Below are positions 51,409 through 60,164 of a stretch of 64,000 bases of DNA, one piece after another. Position 1 is the stretch's first letter, and the number at the start of each line of letters is the position of its first letter. The notes under the pieces were generated by a model, which saw only the letters and a list, made by a program, of their open reading frames with translations, had not been told where the DNA came from and ran no database searches. The DNA is taken from the NCBI RefSeq assembly GCF_958405655.1, contig NZ_CATYWO010000001.1, positions 310,001 through 374,000 on the forward strand, given 5' to 3'. The translations under genes and the position numbers were made by a program. The DNA comes from Ralstonia condita (GTDB taxonomy: Bacteria; Pseudomonadota; Gammaproteobacteria; Burkholderiales; Burkholderiaceae).

Positions 51409-53208
51409 TCAGCGCGCGGTCCGGTCTGCGCGCCGGCGCCGCAGTTCCAGCTGCGTGCGGGTGCCAGAGAGCGGCACACGACGGAAGCGCTCGCGGCGGT
51501 GCTCTTCGTCGAAGAACGCGAGCGAAGGCTTGACCAGATCGCTGCGCGACACGATGCCCACCAGCTTGCGCGACTGCGAATCGGCCACCACGGGCAGTCG
51601 CTCCAGCCCGTGCACCGCCAGGCGTGTGGCGACGATGCGGCAGGTCTCGCCGGGCAGGGCCATCACCGGGGCATTGGCGCCAAACAGTTCTGCAATGGTG
51701 GCGGCACCGCGTGCCTGGCCCGCCAGCAGCGCATCGCGATCCAGCATACCGACCAGCGTCCCATCGCGCACGACGGGAAACCCGCGGTGTGCCTGAGAGG
51801 GGCCAAAGCGCCCGGCGAGTACCTCCGCAACGGAAGCTGCAGCCTCGATGGTTTGTACCGAGCGCGTCATGACTTCGTCCACGGCGTGGCGTTCGAGCGG
51901 ATCGACGGCGTACTCGCGGTAAATGTGGAAGCCGCGGCGCGCGATCTTCTCCGTCATGATCGAGCGGGGCATGGTCAGCACGACAAACCCATAGGCCACC
52001 GCCACGGCGAGCAGCACCGGCAGGACTGCATTGACGTCGTGCGTGAGCCCAAACGCGAAGATGATGGCCGTCAGCGGGGCGCCAAGCACGCCGGCCAGGG
52101 TGGCAGCCATGCATACCAGCGGCCACAGTGACGGGTCGCCGCCAGGGAGGACGCGGCCCAGCAGCACACCGAGGCCAGCTCCCATCATCAGCAGCGGGGC
52201 GAGCACGCCGCCCGAGGTGCCGGACCCCAGCGCGATCACCCAGATGACCGCCTTGACCACTAACAGCGCCAGCGCCACCCGGATGGCCAGATGATTGTGG
52301 AGGAGATCGCCGATGACGTCGTAGCCGACGCCGAGCGCACGCGGCTCGAAGTAGCCGCCGATGCCGACCGCCAGTCCGCCGATGGCTGGCCACCACATCC
52401 AATGGATCGGCAGCCGGCCGAAGAGGTCTTCGGTCTTGTAGAGCGCCATCGACAGCGAGCGTGCCAGCGCACCGCACAGCAGCCCCGCAACCACGCACGA
52501 ACCCAGCGCGGGCAGCGTGGCCGGTGCTGTCTCCAGCGGGAACAGGGGGCCGGCATCGAGCACCAGCACGCGAAGAAAGCCTGCCACCGCGCACGCCACA
52601 GCCACCGGCAGCATGCTGCGTGGCCGCCATTCAAACAGCAGCAGTTCCACCGCCAGCAGCAGCGCCGCCACTGGCGTGCCGAATACCGCCGTCATCCCCG
52701 CCGTGGCGCCGGCCACCAGCAAGGTCTTGCGCTCGGCGGCGGTCAGCTTGAAGAACTGCGCAAAGAGCGAGCCGATCGCGCCACCGGTCATGATGATGGG
52801 CCCTTCGGCGCCAAACGGCCCGCCGCTGCCGATCACGATTCCCGACGAGAGCGGCTTGAGCACGGCCACCTTGGGCGACATCTTGCTCTTGCCGAAGAGG
52901 ATGGACTCAATGGCTTCAGGGATGCCATGGCCGCGAATCTTTTCCGACCCGAAGCGCGCCATCAGGCCGACGATCACGCCCCCGAGCAGCGGTACCGCGA
53001 TCACCCACACGCCCAGTGTGTTGTCCGCGGGTGAACGGTTGGCCAGCGACAGCGTTTGGAAGAAGAACAGGTTGGTGAAGAAGCGGATCAGGTTGAGCAG
53101 CGCCACCGCCGCCAGCGTGGCAAATGCCGCAATGACAACCGCCAGCGCGGTGGTCCGGAAAAGCGTGGTGTCGGTCGCGAAATCGCGCCGATGCGCAAGG
53201 GTCTGCAT
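51409..53208 (-). CDS. ClC-family chloride channel/antiporter with CBS domains
   Basis: A 599-residue protein. The ClC membrane part (about 1-430) has the selectivity filter segments as GHGIPEAIES, GSGGPFGAEGP with the gating Glu, and GSGTSGGVLAP. The C-terminal third holds a pair of CBS domains (VDEVMTRSVQTIEAAASVAE, LPVVADSQSRKLVGIVSRSD). In E. coli ClC the first segment is GSGIP and the third GIFAP, so two filter positions differ here. Co-transcribed with the MarR gene, which ends 4 bp before its ATG. Confidence 0.93.
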   Translation of the reverse strand: MQTLAHRRDFATDTTLFRTTALAVVIAAFATLAAVALLNLIRFFTNLFFFQTLSLANRSPADNTLGVWVIAVPLLGGVIVGLMARFGSEKIRGHGIPEAIESILFGKSKMSPKVAVLKPLSSGIVIGSGGPFGAEGPIIMTGGAIGSLFAQFFKLTAAERKTLLVAGATAGMTAVFGTPVAALLLAVELLLFEWRPRSMLPVAVACAVAGFLRVLVLDAGPLFPLETAPATLPALGSCVVAGLLCGALARSLSMALYKTEDLFGRLPIHWMWWPAIGGLAVGIGGYFEPRALGVGYDVIGDLLHNHLAIRVALALLVVKAVIWVIALGSGTSGGVLAPLLMMGAGLGVLLGRVLPGGDPSLWPLVCMAATLAGVLGAPLTAIIFAFGLTHDVNAVLPVLLAVAVAYGFVVLTMPRSIMTEKIARRGFHIYREYAVDPLERHAVDEVMTRSVQTIEAAASVAEVLAGRFGPSQAHRGFPVVRDGTLVGMLDRDALLAGQARGAATIAELFGANAPVMALPGETCRIVATRLAVHGLERLPVVADSQSRKLVGIVSRSDLVKPSLAFFDEEHRRERFRRVPLSGTRTQLELRRRRADRTAR

Positions 53209-53212
53209 GAGC

Positions 53213-53629
53213 TTACTGATCGAGATGGGGAATTTTGAAGGCGCGGCTGAAGGCAGACAGCTCGCTCTGATGCAGTGCGGCCAACAGGGCAACGAGGCGA
53301 TCGCCTTTTCTGGTGAGGTGGACTTCCACCTGACGCGCATCCGCGTCGCTCGGACGGCGCTTGACGAGGTCGATCTCTTCGCACCGTGTGACAAGAGCGG
53401 CCGTCCCATGCGGGGCAGCCTGCAGGCGCTCGGCCAATTCGCCGACGGTCGCCCATTCGCGCCCGGCAAATCCCTTGATATGCAGCAGCAACTGGTATTG
53501 CAGCGGTGTGATGCCCTTGGACTGGATCAGGTCTTCGGATGCGCGCAGGAAGCGGCGCAGGTGGTAGCGGAAATCGGACAGGGTCTCGAAGTCCTGCTTG
53601 GATAACAGGCGAGGCGGGGCGGCTGACAT
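53213..53629 (-). CDS. MarR-family transcriptional regulator
   Basis: A 138-residue winged-helix regulator. LTPLQYQLLLHI-like KGITPLQYQLLLHIKG, then WATVGELAERLQAAPHGTAALVTRCEEIDLVKRRPSD (recognition helix) and DARQVEVHLTRKGDRLVALL (wing). Typically binds a palindrome in its own promoter; the inverted repeat GAATAT/ATATTC at 53653-53677 lies just upstream. Forms an operon with the ClC gene, so it probably controls that transporter. Confidence 0.92.
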   Translation of the reverse strand: MSAAPPRLLSKQDFETLSDFRYHLRRFLRASEDLIQSKGITPLQYQLLLHIKGFAGREWATVGELAERLQAAPHGTAALVTRCEEIDLVKRRPSDADARQVEVHLTRKGDRLVALLAALHQSELSAFSRAFKIPHLDQ

Positions 53630-53652
53630 TGTTTATGTATGCGGTTTTCGCG

Positions 53653-53677
53653 GAATATATCACAACATGACATATTC
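53653..53677 (-). promoter_or_regulatory. inverted repeat upstream of marR-clc (candidate operator)
   Basis: GAATAT (53653-53658) and ATATTC (53672-53677), 13-bp spacer, in an AT-rich stretch 24 bp before the MarR start. A fit for an autoregulated MarR site. Confidence 0.4.
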
Positions 53678-53795
53678 GATGCGCCGCTGTCGGCTGCGAT
53701 GCAGCGGTCCCGCCGCACGGTAAAAAGGCCAAGCGATGGCTCGGCCTCCAGGCTTGTCGAACGTTTTCGCGCCGGTATGCGTGGCGGTCCGGTAC

Positions 53796-54614
53796 TTAAC
53801 GGCGACTTGGCTGTTGGATCGCCTGAACGGCGTCCTTCAGGCGGGCTGCCGTGAGTTCGCCCAGATGCGCGTCGACCAGCTTGCCGTGCGCATCAAAGAA
53901 CAATGTTGTCGGCAGCCCGCGTGACCCGAATGCACGCATCGCGAGCGACGTAGGATCGAGCACGATGTCACTGAACGTGAGCCCTTCCTGTGCGAGGAAC
54001 GCACGCACCGTTGCTGCGTTTTCGCCCTGGTTCGCCATCAGGAAGACCACGCCAGGGTAGTCGGATTGCGCTTGCGAGAAGAGCGGCATCTCGCGGCGGC
54101 AGGGCGGGCACCAGCTCGCCCACAGGTTCATGACGACGGGCCGGCCGATGTAGCGCGCCAGCGGCTCGGGCACGGCATCCAACGTCTGAAGTCGCAGCGA
54201 AGACAACCCGGGCGTTGCACGTTGAAGCGTTGTCAGGGTGCCCAGGGCGGCGCCCCAGGCCAGCATCCCGGCAGCGATGCCCGCCAGTGCCGGCAGACGT
54301 ACCGCACGCGCGCGGCGTGTCTTCCACAGGATGAACACAAGCGCGGCAGGCAGGCCGATCCACCAATCGAAACCGCCATCGCCGATGGCGACGATGGAGG
54401 CGGGAGCCGCGCCGTACTCGGGCCACCAGCGGGCGACATAGCCGGCGCGTGCGGCAATCAGACCGACAAGCAGCGCGTCAAGCAGCACGCTGGCAGCTGC
54501 CTTGCCCGTGTCACCCGAGGTGCCGCGTCGCATGAAGCGCGCAACGAGCCACGCGATCAGCGAGGCCAAGGCCAGGATAATGATCCGTACCGAGAACGGG
54601 CCGACACTCATCAT
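53796..54614 (-). CDS. membrane-anchored TlpA-like thiol-disulfide oxidoreductase with Lgt-like N-terminus
   Basis: A 272-residue protein. Residues 1-130 hold about four helices whose sequence parallels the first half of Lgt (prolipoprotein diacylglyceryl transferase): SVGPFSVRIIILALAS, then ARAGYVARWWPEY and GDGGFDWWIG against SIGPVALHW, GRIGYVLFY and WDGGMSFHGG. The Lgt His and Arg catalytic residues are missing. Residues 140-268 are a thioredoxin fold with WCPPC (Cys169, Cys172) and cis-Pro GLPTTLFF. It probably reduces or oxidises Cys pairs in the periplasm. A 117-bp gap with a terminator separates it from ilvD. Confidence 0.85.
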   Translation of the reverse strand: MMSVGPFSVRIIILALASLIAWLVARFMRRGTSGDTGKAAASVLLDALLVGLIAARAGYVARWWPEYGAAPASIVAIGDGGFDWWIGLPAALVFILWKTRRARAVRLPALAGIAAGMLAWGAALGTLTTLQRATPGLSSLRLQTLDAVPEPLARYIGRPVVMNLWASWCPPCRREMPLFSQAQSDYPGVVFLMANQGENAATVRAFLAQEGLTFSDIVLDPTSLAMRAFGSRGLPTTLFFDAHGKLVDAHLGELTAARLKDAVQAIQQPSRR

Positions 54615-54654
54615 GGGGAACCTGCACGGTGGGTTTGAACGGGCGCGCGGCCAT

Positions 54655-54679
54655 GAAAAAGCCGCTCCGGGGAGCGGCT
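54655..54679 (-). terminator. rho-independent terminator of ilvD
   Basis: Stem AGCCGCTCC/GGAGCGGCT (54660-54668 and 54671-54679) with a short loop; on the minus strand it is followed by a U-tract (A-run 54655-54660). 35 bp after the ilvD stop. Confidence 0.85.
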
Positions 54680-54713
54680 ATCGCGGTAGTTGGGCAATGA
54701 GCCCATCACACCG

Positions 54714-56573
54714 TCAATCGTCCAGCAGCGACAGGTCGCGCACGGCACCCTTGTCGGCAGACATGACCAGCTTCGCGTAGGCCTTGAGCGCGGCTGACAC
54801 CTTGCGCGGACGCGGCTTCACGGGCTTCCAGCCCTTGGCATCCTGCTCGGCGCGGCGGCGTGCAAGTTCCTCGTCCGACACCAGTACATTGATTGTGCGA
54901 TTCGGGATGTCGATGCGGATCTTGTCGCCATCGCGCACGAGGCCGATCGCGCCACCGGCCGCCGCTTCCGGCGAGCAGTGCCCGATCGACAGGCCCGACG
55001 TGCCGCCCGAGAACCGGCCATCGGTCAGCAGCGCGCACGCCTTGCCCAGGCCCTTGGACTTGATGTAGCTGGTGGGGTAGAGCATTTCCTGCATGCCGGG
55101 GCCGCCCTTCGGGCCCTCGTAGCGCACGATCACCACGTCGCCGGCCTTGACCTTGTCGTTCAGGATGTTTTCAACTGCCTCATCCTGCGATTCGGTCACG
55201 TGCGCCGTGCCCTCGAACACGAGAATGCTTTCGTCCACCCCGGCGGTCTTGACCACGCAGCCGTCGAGCGCGATGTTGCCCCTCAGCACGGCCAGGCCCC
55301 CTTCCTTCGAGAACGCGTGTTCGTACGAGCGGATGCAGCCTTCCGCGCGGTCCAGATCCAGGCTTGGCCAACGCGTGTTCTGGCTGAATGCAACCTGCGT
55401 TGGGATGCCTGCCGGGCCAGCACGATAGAACGTCTGAACGGCTTCGTCCGACGTGCGGACGATGTCCCACTGATCCAGCGCGTCCTTCATTGTGGGGGCG
55501 TGCACGGTCGGCACGTCGGTGTGCAGCTTGCCCGCGCGATCCAGTTCGCCCAGGATGGCCATGATCCCGCCCGCACGGTGCACGTCTTCGATGTGGTACT
55601 TGTTCGTGTTGGGAGCGACCTTGCAGAGCTGGGGCACCACGCGCGACAGGCGATCGATATCGGCCATCGTGAAGTCGATGCCGGCCTCCTGCGCAATGGC
55701 CAGCAGGTGCAGGATCGTGTTGGTCGAGCCGCCCATCGCGATGTCGAGCGTCATCGCATTCTCGAATGCCTTGAAGCCGACCGAGCGCGGCAGCACGCCG
55801 TCATCGTCCTGCTCGTAGTACTGGCGGGTCAGTTCGACGATGCGGCGGCCGGCGCGCTTGAACAACTGCTCGCGATCGGCGTGCGTGGCCACCACCGTGC
55901 CGTTGCCGGGCAGCGACAAGCCGAGCGCTTCAGTCAGGCAGTTCATCGAGTTGGCTGTGAACATGCCCGAGCACGAACCGCAGGTCGGGCAGGCCGAGCG
56001 CTCGACTTCTGCGACGTCGGCGTCGGAATAGGCCTGGTCGGCCGCGATCACCATGGCGTCCACCAGGTCGAGCTTCTTGAATTCGACGGCCTTCGTGACA
56101 GGATTGGCCAAGCGGGTTTTGCCGGCCTCCATCGGTCCACCCGACACGAAGATCACCGGGATGTTCAGGCGCATGGCGGCCATCAGCATGCCCGGGGTGA
56201 TCTTGTCGCAGTTGGAGATGCAGACCATGGCGTCGGCGCAGTGCGCGTTGACCATGTATTCGACCGAGTCCGCAATGATGTCGCGGCTGGGCAGCGAGTA
56301 CAGCATGCCGTCGTGGCCCATCGCGATGCCGTCATCGACTGCGATCGTGTTGAATTCCTTGGCGACGCCGCCCGCGGCTTCGATTTCTCGCGCGACGAGC
56401 TGACCCAGGTCTTTCAGGTGCACATGGCCGGGCACGAACTGGGTGAACGAATTGACGACCGCGATGATCGGCTTCTGGAAGTCTTCATCTTTCATGCCGG
56501 TGGCGCGCCACAGCGAGCGCGCACCCGCCATGTTGCGGCCAGCGGTGGAGGTCTTGGAACGGTATGTGGGCAT
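54714..56573 (-). CDS. ilvD: dihydroxy-acid dehydratase
   Basis: A 619-residue Fe-S dehydratase making the 2-oxo acids that precede valine, leucine and isoleucine. Cluster Cys residues sit in HCADAMVCISNCDKITPGM and ERSACPTCGSCSGMFTANSMN. It has the E. coli-type length rather than the shorter 560-residue form. The ATG at 56573 (MPTYRSKTSTAGR) is preferred over one 39 bp upstream. No other ilv genes are adjacent. Confidence 0.97.
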   Translation of the reverse strand: MPTYRSKTSTAGRNMAGARSLWRATGMKDEDFQKPIIAVVNSFTQFVPGHVHLKDLGQLVAREIEAAGGVAKEFNTIAVDDGIAMGHDGMLYSLPSRDIIADSVEYMVNAHCADAMVCISNCDKITPGMLMAAMRLNIPVIFVSGGPMEAGKTRLANPVTKAVEFKKLDLVDAMVIAADQAYSDADVAEVERSACPTCGSCSGMFTANSMNCLTEALGLSLPGNGTVVATHADREQLFKRAGRRIVELTRQYYEQDDDGVLPRSVGFKAFENAMTLDIAMGGSTNTILHLLAIAQEAGIDFTMADIDRLSRVVPQLCKVAPNTNKYHIEDVHRAGGIMAILGELDRAGKLHTDVPTVHAPTMKDALDQWDIVRTSDEAVQTFYRAGPAGIPTQVAFSQNTRWPSLDLDRAEGCIRSYEHAFSKEGGLAVLRGNIALDGCVVKTAGVDESILVFEGTAHVTESQDEAVENILNDKVKAGDVVIVRYEGPKGGPGMQEMLYPTSYIKSKGLGKACALLTDGRFSGGTSGLSIGHCSPEAAAGGAIGLVRDGDKIRIDIPNRTINVLVSDEELARRRAEQDAKGWKPVKPRPRKVSAALKAYAKLVMSADKGAVRDLSLLDD

Positions 56574-56755
56574 CGTGGTAATCGTAAAAGCGATCGAAAG
56601 GAGGCGGGCCACGCGGATACAGGCCCTCGCGCGCCCGTGCGATCAACCTCTTGAGCCACGCCCGGGGCAAAAACGCATTATCCCACGGCTACTCGTTGAC
56701 GTTACGCGCCCGTCCAGGACGCAATGCTGCGCCGCATCGTTATCGCGTAGGCAAT

Positions 56756-56789
56756 GAAAAAGCCGCCGCTGCTTGCGCAGGGGCGGCTT
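56756..56789 (-). terminator. terminator after tRNA-Leu
   Basis: Stem AAGCCGCC/GGCGGCTT (56760-56767 and 56782-56789) with a 14-nt loop; minus strand followed by TTTTCATTG. It begins 8 bp after the tRNA 3' end. Confidence 0.75.
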
Positions 56790-56796
56790 CGGAATA

Positions 56797-56881
56797 TGGT
56801 GCCCGGGGTCGGACTCGAACCGACACGCCTTGCGGCGGGGGATTTTGAGTCCCCTGCGTCTACCTGTTTCACCACCCGGGC
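56797..56881 (-). tRNA. tRNA-Leu (anticodon CAA)
   Basis: An 85-nt class II tRNA on the minus strand. Acceptor stem GCCCGGG/CCCGGGC, encoded ACCA end, T-arm GTCGGTTCGAGTCCGAC and anticodon loop CTCAAAA within a GGGGA/TCCCC stem, which gives anticodon CAA for the Leu codon UUG. A variable arm (CCGCCGCAAGGCG region) is long, as in all tRNA-Leu. Monocistronic. Confidence 0.96.
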
Positions 56882-56950
56882 GGGTGCAGATGAGCCGCAG
56901 ATTATGCCAGAACTCTGGCGGACCGAACAAGGCGCGCCTCGCTGGGCCGC

Positions 56951-57835
56951 TCAGGGCTCCTGGGACGCGTTCTGTGATTCCAGCACGCGCAGCAGCGATG
57001 ATGTGTCGTCGTATCCCCACCCGCTGGCGACCAGCGTGTTGAGCTGCGACGCCACCAGCTCCATCGCTGGCATCCGAATGCCCAGTTCGTGAGCAATCTC
57101 ACGAACGAGGCCAAAGTCCTTGTCGTGCAGGCGTGCTTCGATACCGGCGGCAAAGTTGCGCTCGGCCATTTTCGGGCCCATCAGGTCAAGCATGCGGCTG
57201 CCCGCAAAGCCGGGGCTGATGGCTGCCAACACGCGCGCAGGGTCGGTGCCCTGTGCGCGGGCAAACAGCATTGCCTCCGCAATGCCCTCGATGTTGATCA
57301 CTTGCACGATCTGGTTGCACGCCTTGGCGACCTGGCCCGACCCTGCGCCGCCCACATGCGTGATCGTGGTGCCGAGCAACCGCAGCAGCGGACACACGCG
57401 CTCGAGCACGTCCGGCTTGCCGCCCACCATGATCGAGAGTGTCGCCTTTTGCGCACCCATGGTGCCGCCCGAGACCGGTGCGTCCAGGAATTCGAGGCCG
57501 GCGGCCTCCAGTTCCGCGGCGATGCGACGAGTCGCCACTGCCGAGATCGTGCTGTGGTCGATGCACACAGCGCCGCGCGGCGCGCCATGGACGACGCCAT
57601 CCGGGCCCAGCAGCACGCCTTCCACATCGGCCGTGGAGGTGACGTTGGTGAAGATGACTTCGGCGTCGCGTGCGGCCTCCACAGGGGTGCTGCAAGGCTC
57701 GGCGCCGATGGCGCGCGCATTGTCGGCGGCCTCCGGACGGCGCACATAGGCGCGCACGGTGTGCCCGGCGGCAATCAGGTGCTGGACCATCGGCGTGCCC
57801 ATGTTGCCGAGGCCGATGAAGGCGATACGTGTCAT
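56951..57835 (-). CDS. beta-hydroxyacid dehydrogenase (3-hydroxyisobutyrate / tartronate semialdehyde reductase family)
   Basis: A 294-residue NAD(P)-dependent dehydrogenase. IAFIGLGNMGTPMVQHLIAAGH is the Rossmann motif (first 20 residues of it shown elsewhere), FLDAPVSGGTMGAQKATL the substrate motif and KACNQIVQV holds the catalytic Lys. Family members are GarR/GlxR and MmsB; the sequence does not tell which acid is used. It precedes no other catabolic gene, and an orphan binding protein follows upstream on the same strand. Confidence 0.88.
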   Translation of the reverse strand: MTRIAFIGLGNMGTPMVQHLIAAGHTVRAYVRRPEAADNARAIGAEPCSTPVEAARDAEVIFTNVTSTADVEGVLLGPDGVVHGAPRGAVCIDHSTISAVATRRIAAELEAAGLEFLDAPVSGGTMGAQKATLSIMVGGKPDVLERVCPLLRLLGTTITHVGGAGSGQVAKACNQIVQVINIEGIAEAMLFARAQGTDPARVLAAISPGFAGSRMLDLMGPKMAERNFAAGIEARLHDKDFGLVREIAHELGIRMPAMELVASQLNTLVASGWGYDDTSSLLRVLESQNASQEP

Positions 57836-57856
57836 GGCAGATCTGTGCGTGTTGGA

Positions 57857-59026
57857 TTAGCGCGGGCCAGCGTAAGCAAAGCGGCCGTTCTTGATGATGC
57901 CCATCACGCGCGAGCGTTGGTCGAAGCCCTGGTGATCCTGGGCATTCAGGTTCAGCACGCCGTTGGGCACAGTCAGATCGCGCGTGTTTTCCAGCGCGTC
58001 GCGCAGGGCGGCGCGGAAAGCGGGCGTGCCAGGCTTGGCGCCGGTCTTGAGCGCGCGGGCCGTGGCGTTGTCGAGCAACTGCCACGCGCCCCAGGCGTCG
58101 CCCGCAAATTGCGTGACGGTGTTGGGGCCGTACTTGGCTTCATAGCGATCGGCAAATTCCACGGCGACTTTGCGTACCGGATGGCTGGCCGGCAGCTCGC
58201 GCGCCACCACCACGGGGCCGGTCGGGAAGAGGGTGCCTTCCACGTCCTTGCCGCCCACTTTCAGGAATTCCGTGCTGGCGATGCCGTGCGTCTGGTAGAT
58301 GCGTCCTTTGTAGCCGCGCTCGACCAGCGTGCGTTGGGGCAGGGCGGCCGGGGTGCCGGCGCCGGCAATCAGGATGGCGTCGGGCTTGGCGGCTATCAGT
58401 TTGAGAATCTGGCCGGTCACACTGGTATCTGTGCGCGCAAAGCGCTCGTTGGCCACCACGTGCAGCTTGCGCACTTCGGCCAGCTTCGAGAATTCACGCC
58501 ACCAGCTTTCGCCATACGCATCGGTAAAGCCGATAAAGCCGACGGTGTGCACGCCGCTGTCCGCCATGTGCTGCGTAACGAGCGTGGCCATCTGCGAATC
58601 GTTCTGCGGCATCTTGAAGGCCCAGCGGCGCTTGGCGTCCTGCGGCTCGACGATGGAAGCGGAGGCGGCCAGCGTGATCATCGGCGTTTGACCTTCAGCC
58701 ACCGCGTCGAGCGAGGCCAGCGCTGTCGGCACGATCGTCGGGCCGACGATCACATCCACCTTGTCTTCGGCGATCAGCTTGCGCACGTCGCGCACCGCCA
58801 TCGACGGGTCGGATGCGTCGTCCAGGATGATGACCTGCGCGCGCTGACCGCCGATGGTCGCGGGCCACATCTGCACGGTGTTCTTGCTGGGAATGCCAAT
58901 GGCCGCAGCGGGGCCGGTGGTCGACAGCACCACACCCACTCGGATGTCCGCTTGGGCGGGCAGGGCGATGGCGGCGGCGCTGGCAAAGAGCGCCATGCCG
59001 CACAGCAGGCGACGTCGGGTCGTCAT
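57857..59026 (-). CDS. ABC transporter substrate-binding protein (branched-chain amino acid type)
   Basis: A 389-residue periplasmic type-1 binding protein. Tat/Sec-like signal MTTRRRLLCGMALFASAAA ends at about residue 26 (PAQA-D). Core segments: VGVVLSTTGPAAAIG, DVIVGPTIVPTALASLD, ILIAGAGTPAALPQ. No permease or ATPase is adjacent, so it may share the transport machinery of another system. The ATG at 59026 is preceded by GGAGA; the frame extends 10 codons further. The ligand is unknown. Ends 21 bp before the dehydrogenase. Confidence 0.9.
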   Translation of the reverse strand: MTTRRRLLCGMALFASAAAIALPAQADIRVGVVLSTTGPAAAIGIPSKNTVQMWPATIGGQRAQVIILDDASDPSMAVRDVRKLIAEDKVDVIVGPTIVPTALASLDAVAEGQTPMITLAASASIVEPQDAKRRWAFKMPQNDSQMATLVTQHMADSGVHTVGFIGFTDAYGESWWREFSKLAEVRKLHVVANERFARTDTSVTGQILKLIAAKPDAILIAGAGTPAALPQRTLVERGYKGRIYQTHGIASTEFLKVGGKDVEGTLFPTGPVVVARELPASHPVRKVAVEFADRYEAKYGPNTVTQFAGDAWGAWQLLDNATARALKTGAKPGTPAFRAALRDALENTRDLTVPNGVLNLNAQDHQGFDQRSRVMGIIKNGRFAYAGPR

Positions 59027-59067
59027 GAAATCTCCGGGGAAGTTGGGCAATTGCAATTGCGCGCGAA

Positions 59068-60009
59068 TCAGAGCTCGTACGCTTCGTGATCGCCGGACAT
59101 GAGTTGTTCTACCAGCTTGCGCGTGAGCGTCGGCGCAAACAGTTCGATGAAGGTGTAGACGAAGCCGCGCAAATACGCGCCTTGTTTGACGCCGAGGTGC
59201 GTGACGTTGGTGCCGAAGAGGTGGCCGGCCGGAATCGCGCGCAGGTTGCGGTCGCGCTCTGCGTCAAACGCGACGCCCGCCACGATGCCCACACCCAGGC
59301 CCACTTCCACGTAGGTCTTGATGACATCCGCGTCGATGGCTTCCAGCACGATATCGGGCTTGATCTGGCGCAGCTCGAAGGCGTGGTCGATCTTGGGGCG
59401 CCCGGCAAAGTGCTGGTCGTATGTGATGATCGGATAACCCTTCAGGTCATCCAGCGTCAGGTGCTGGCGAGACAGAAGCGGGTGATCAGGCGGCGTGACC
59501 ACCACATGCTGCCACTGGTAACCCGGGATCGAGATCAGATCCTTCACATGCGACATGCCCTCGGTGGCGATGGCAATGTCGGCCTGGTCGTGCAGGACCA
59601 TCTCGGCAATCTGCGCGGGCGTGCCCTGCTGAATGGACAGGCGAACCTTGGGGTATTTGCGCGTGAACTCGGCAATCGCCTTGGGCAGCGCGTAGCGCGC
59701 CTGCGTGTGCGTGGTGGCGATGGTGAAGTTGCCCTGGTCCTGCGCGGCGTAGTCCTTGCCGACGCGCTTGAGGGTTTCGACCTCTTCCAGCACGCGCTCG
59801 ACCGAGGCCAGGATGCGTCTGCCCGGTTCCGTGAGACCCCGGATGCGCTTGCCGTGCCGGGTGAAGATATCGACGCCCAGCTCCTCTTCCAGCTCGATGA
59901 TCGCCTTGGAGACGCCGGGTTGTGATGTATAGAGCGCTTTCGCGGCCTCTGTCAGGTTGAATTTCTGCCGCACGGCTTCGCGCACGAAGCGGAATTGGTG
60001 AAGGTTCAT
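59068..60009 (-). CDS. cysB: LysR-type regulator of sulfur assimilation, CysB
   Basis: A 313-residue regulator. MNLHQFRFVREAVRQKFNLT and SQPGVSKAIIELEEELG form the helix-turn-helix; the effector domain continues FTIATTHTQARYALPKAI and MSHVKDLISIPGYQW, the CysB/Cbl branch. CysB activates the cys genes when sulfur is limiting, with acetylserine as inducer in enterics. It lies divergent to the sulfate-assimilation genes, which fits. Could be Cbl-like, but there is only one copy here. Confidence 0.93.
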   Translation of the reverse strand: MNLHQFRFVREAVRQKFNLTEAAKALYTSQPGVSKAIIELEEELGVDIFTRHGKRIRGLTEPGRRILASVERVLEEVETLKRVGKDYAAQDQGNFTIATTHTQARYALPKAIAEFTRKYPKVRLSIQQGTPAQIAEMVLHDQADIAIATEGMSHVKDLISIPGYQWQHVVVTPPDHPLLSRQHLTLDDLKGYPIITYDQHFAGRPKIDHAFELRQIKPDIVLEAIDADVIKTYVEVGLGVGIVAGVAFDAERDRNLRAIPAGHLFGTNVTHLGVKQGAYLRGFVYTFIELFAPTLTRKLVEQLMSGDHEAYEL

Positions 60010-60164
60010 GGCTGCGCGGTCGATAAAGAAGAACGGGTGCGAACTGAACGCTACTTATAACCGACACCATATAAACAAACAATTTTTTATTGGTTTGGGA
60101 TATGAGGCGCGTTCATTACGATGCTCGAACTTCGTGATAACACGCCCTCACTGTCCCCCGCGCC

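Noticed and set aside
54978..56654. 558-codon plus-strand frame
   Set aside because: Antisense to ilvD.
57089..59089. 666-codon plus-strand frame
   Set aside because: Antisense to the dehydrogenase and the binding protein, no domain, no ribosome site.
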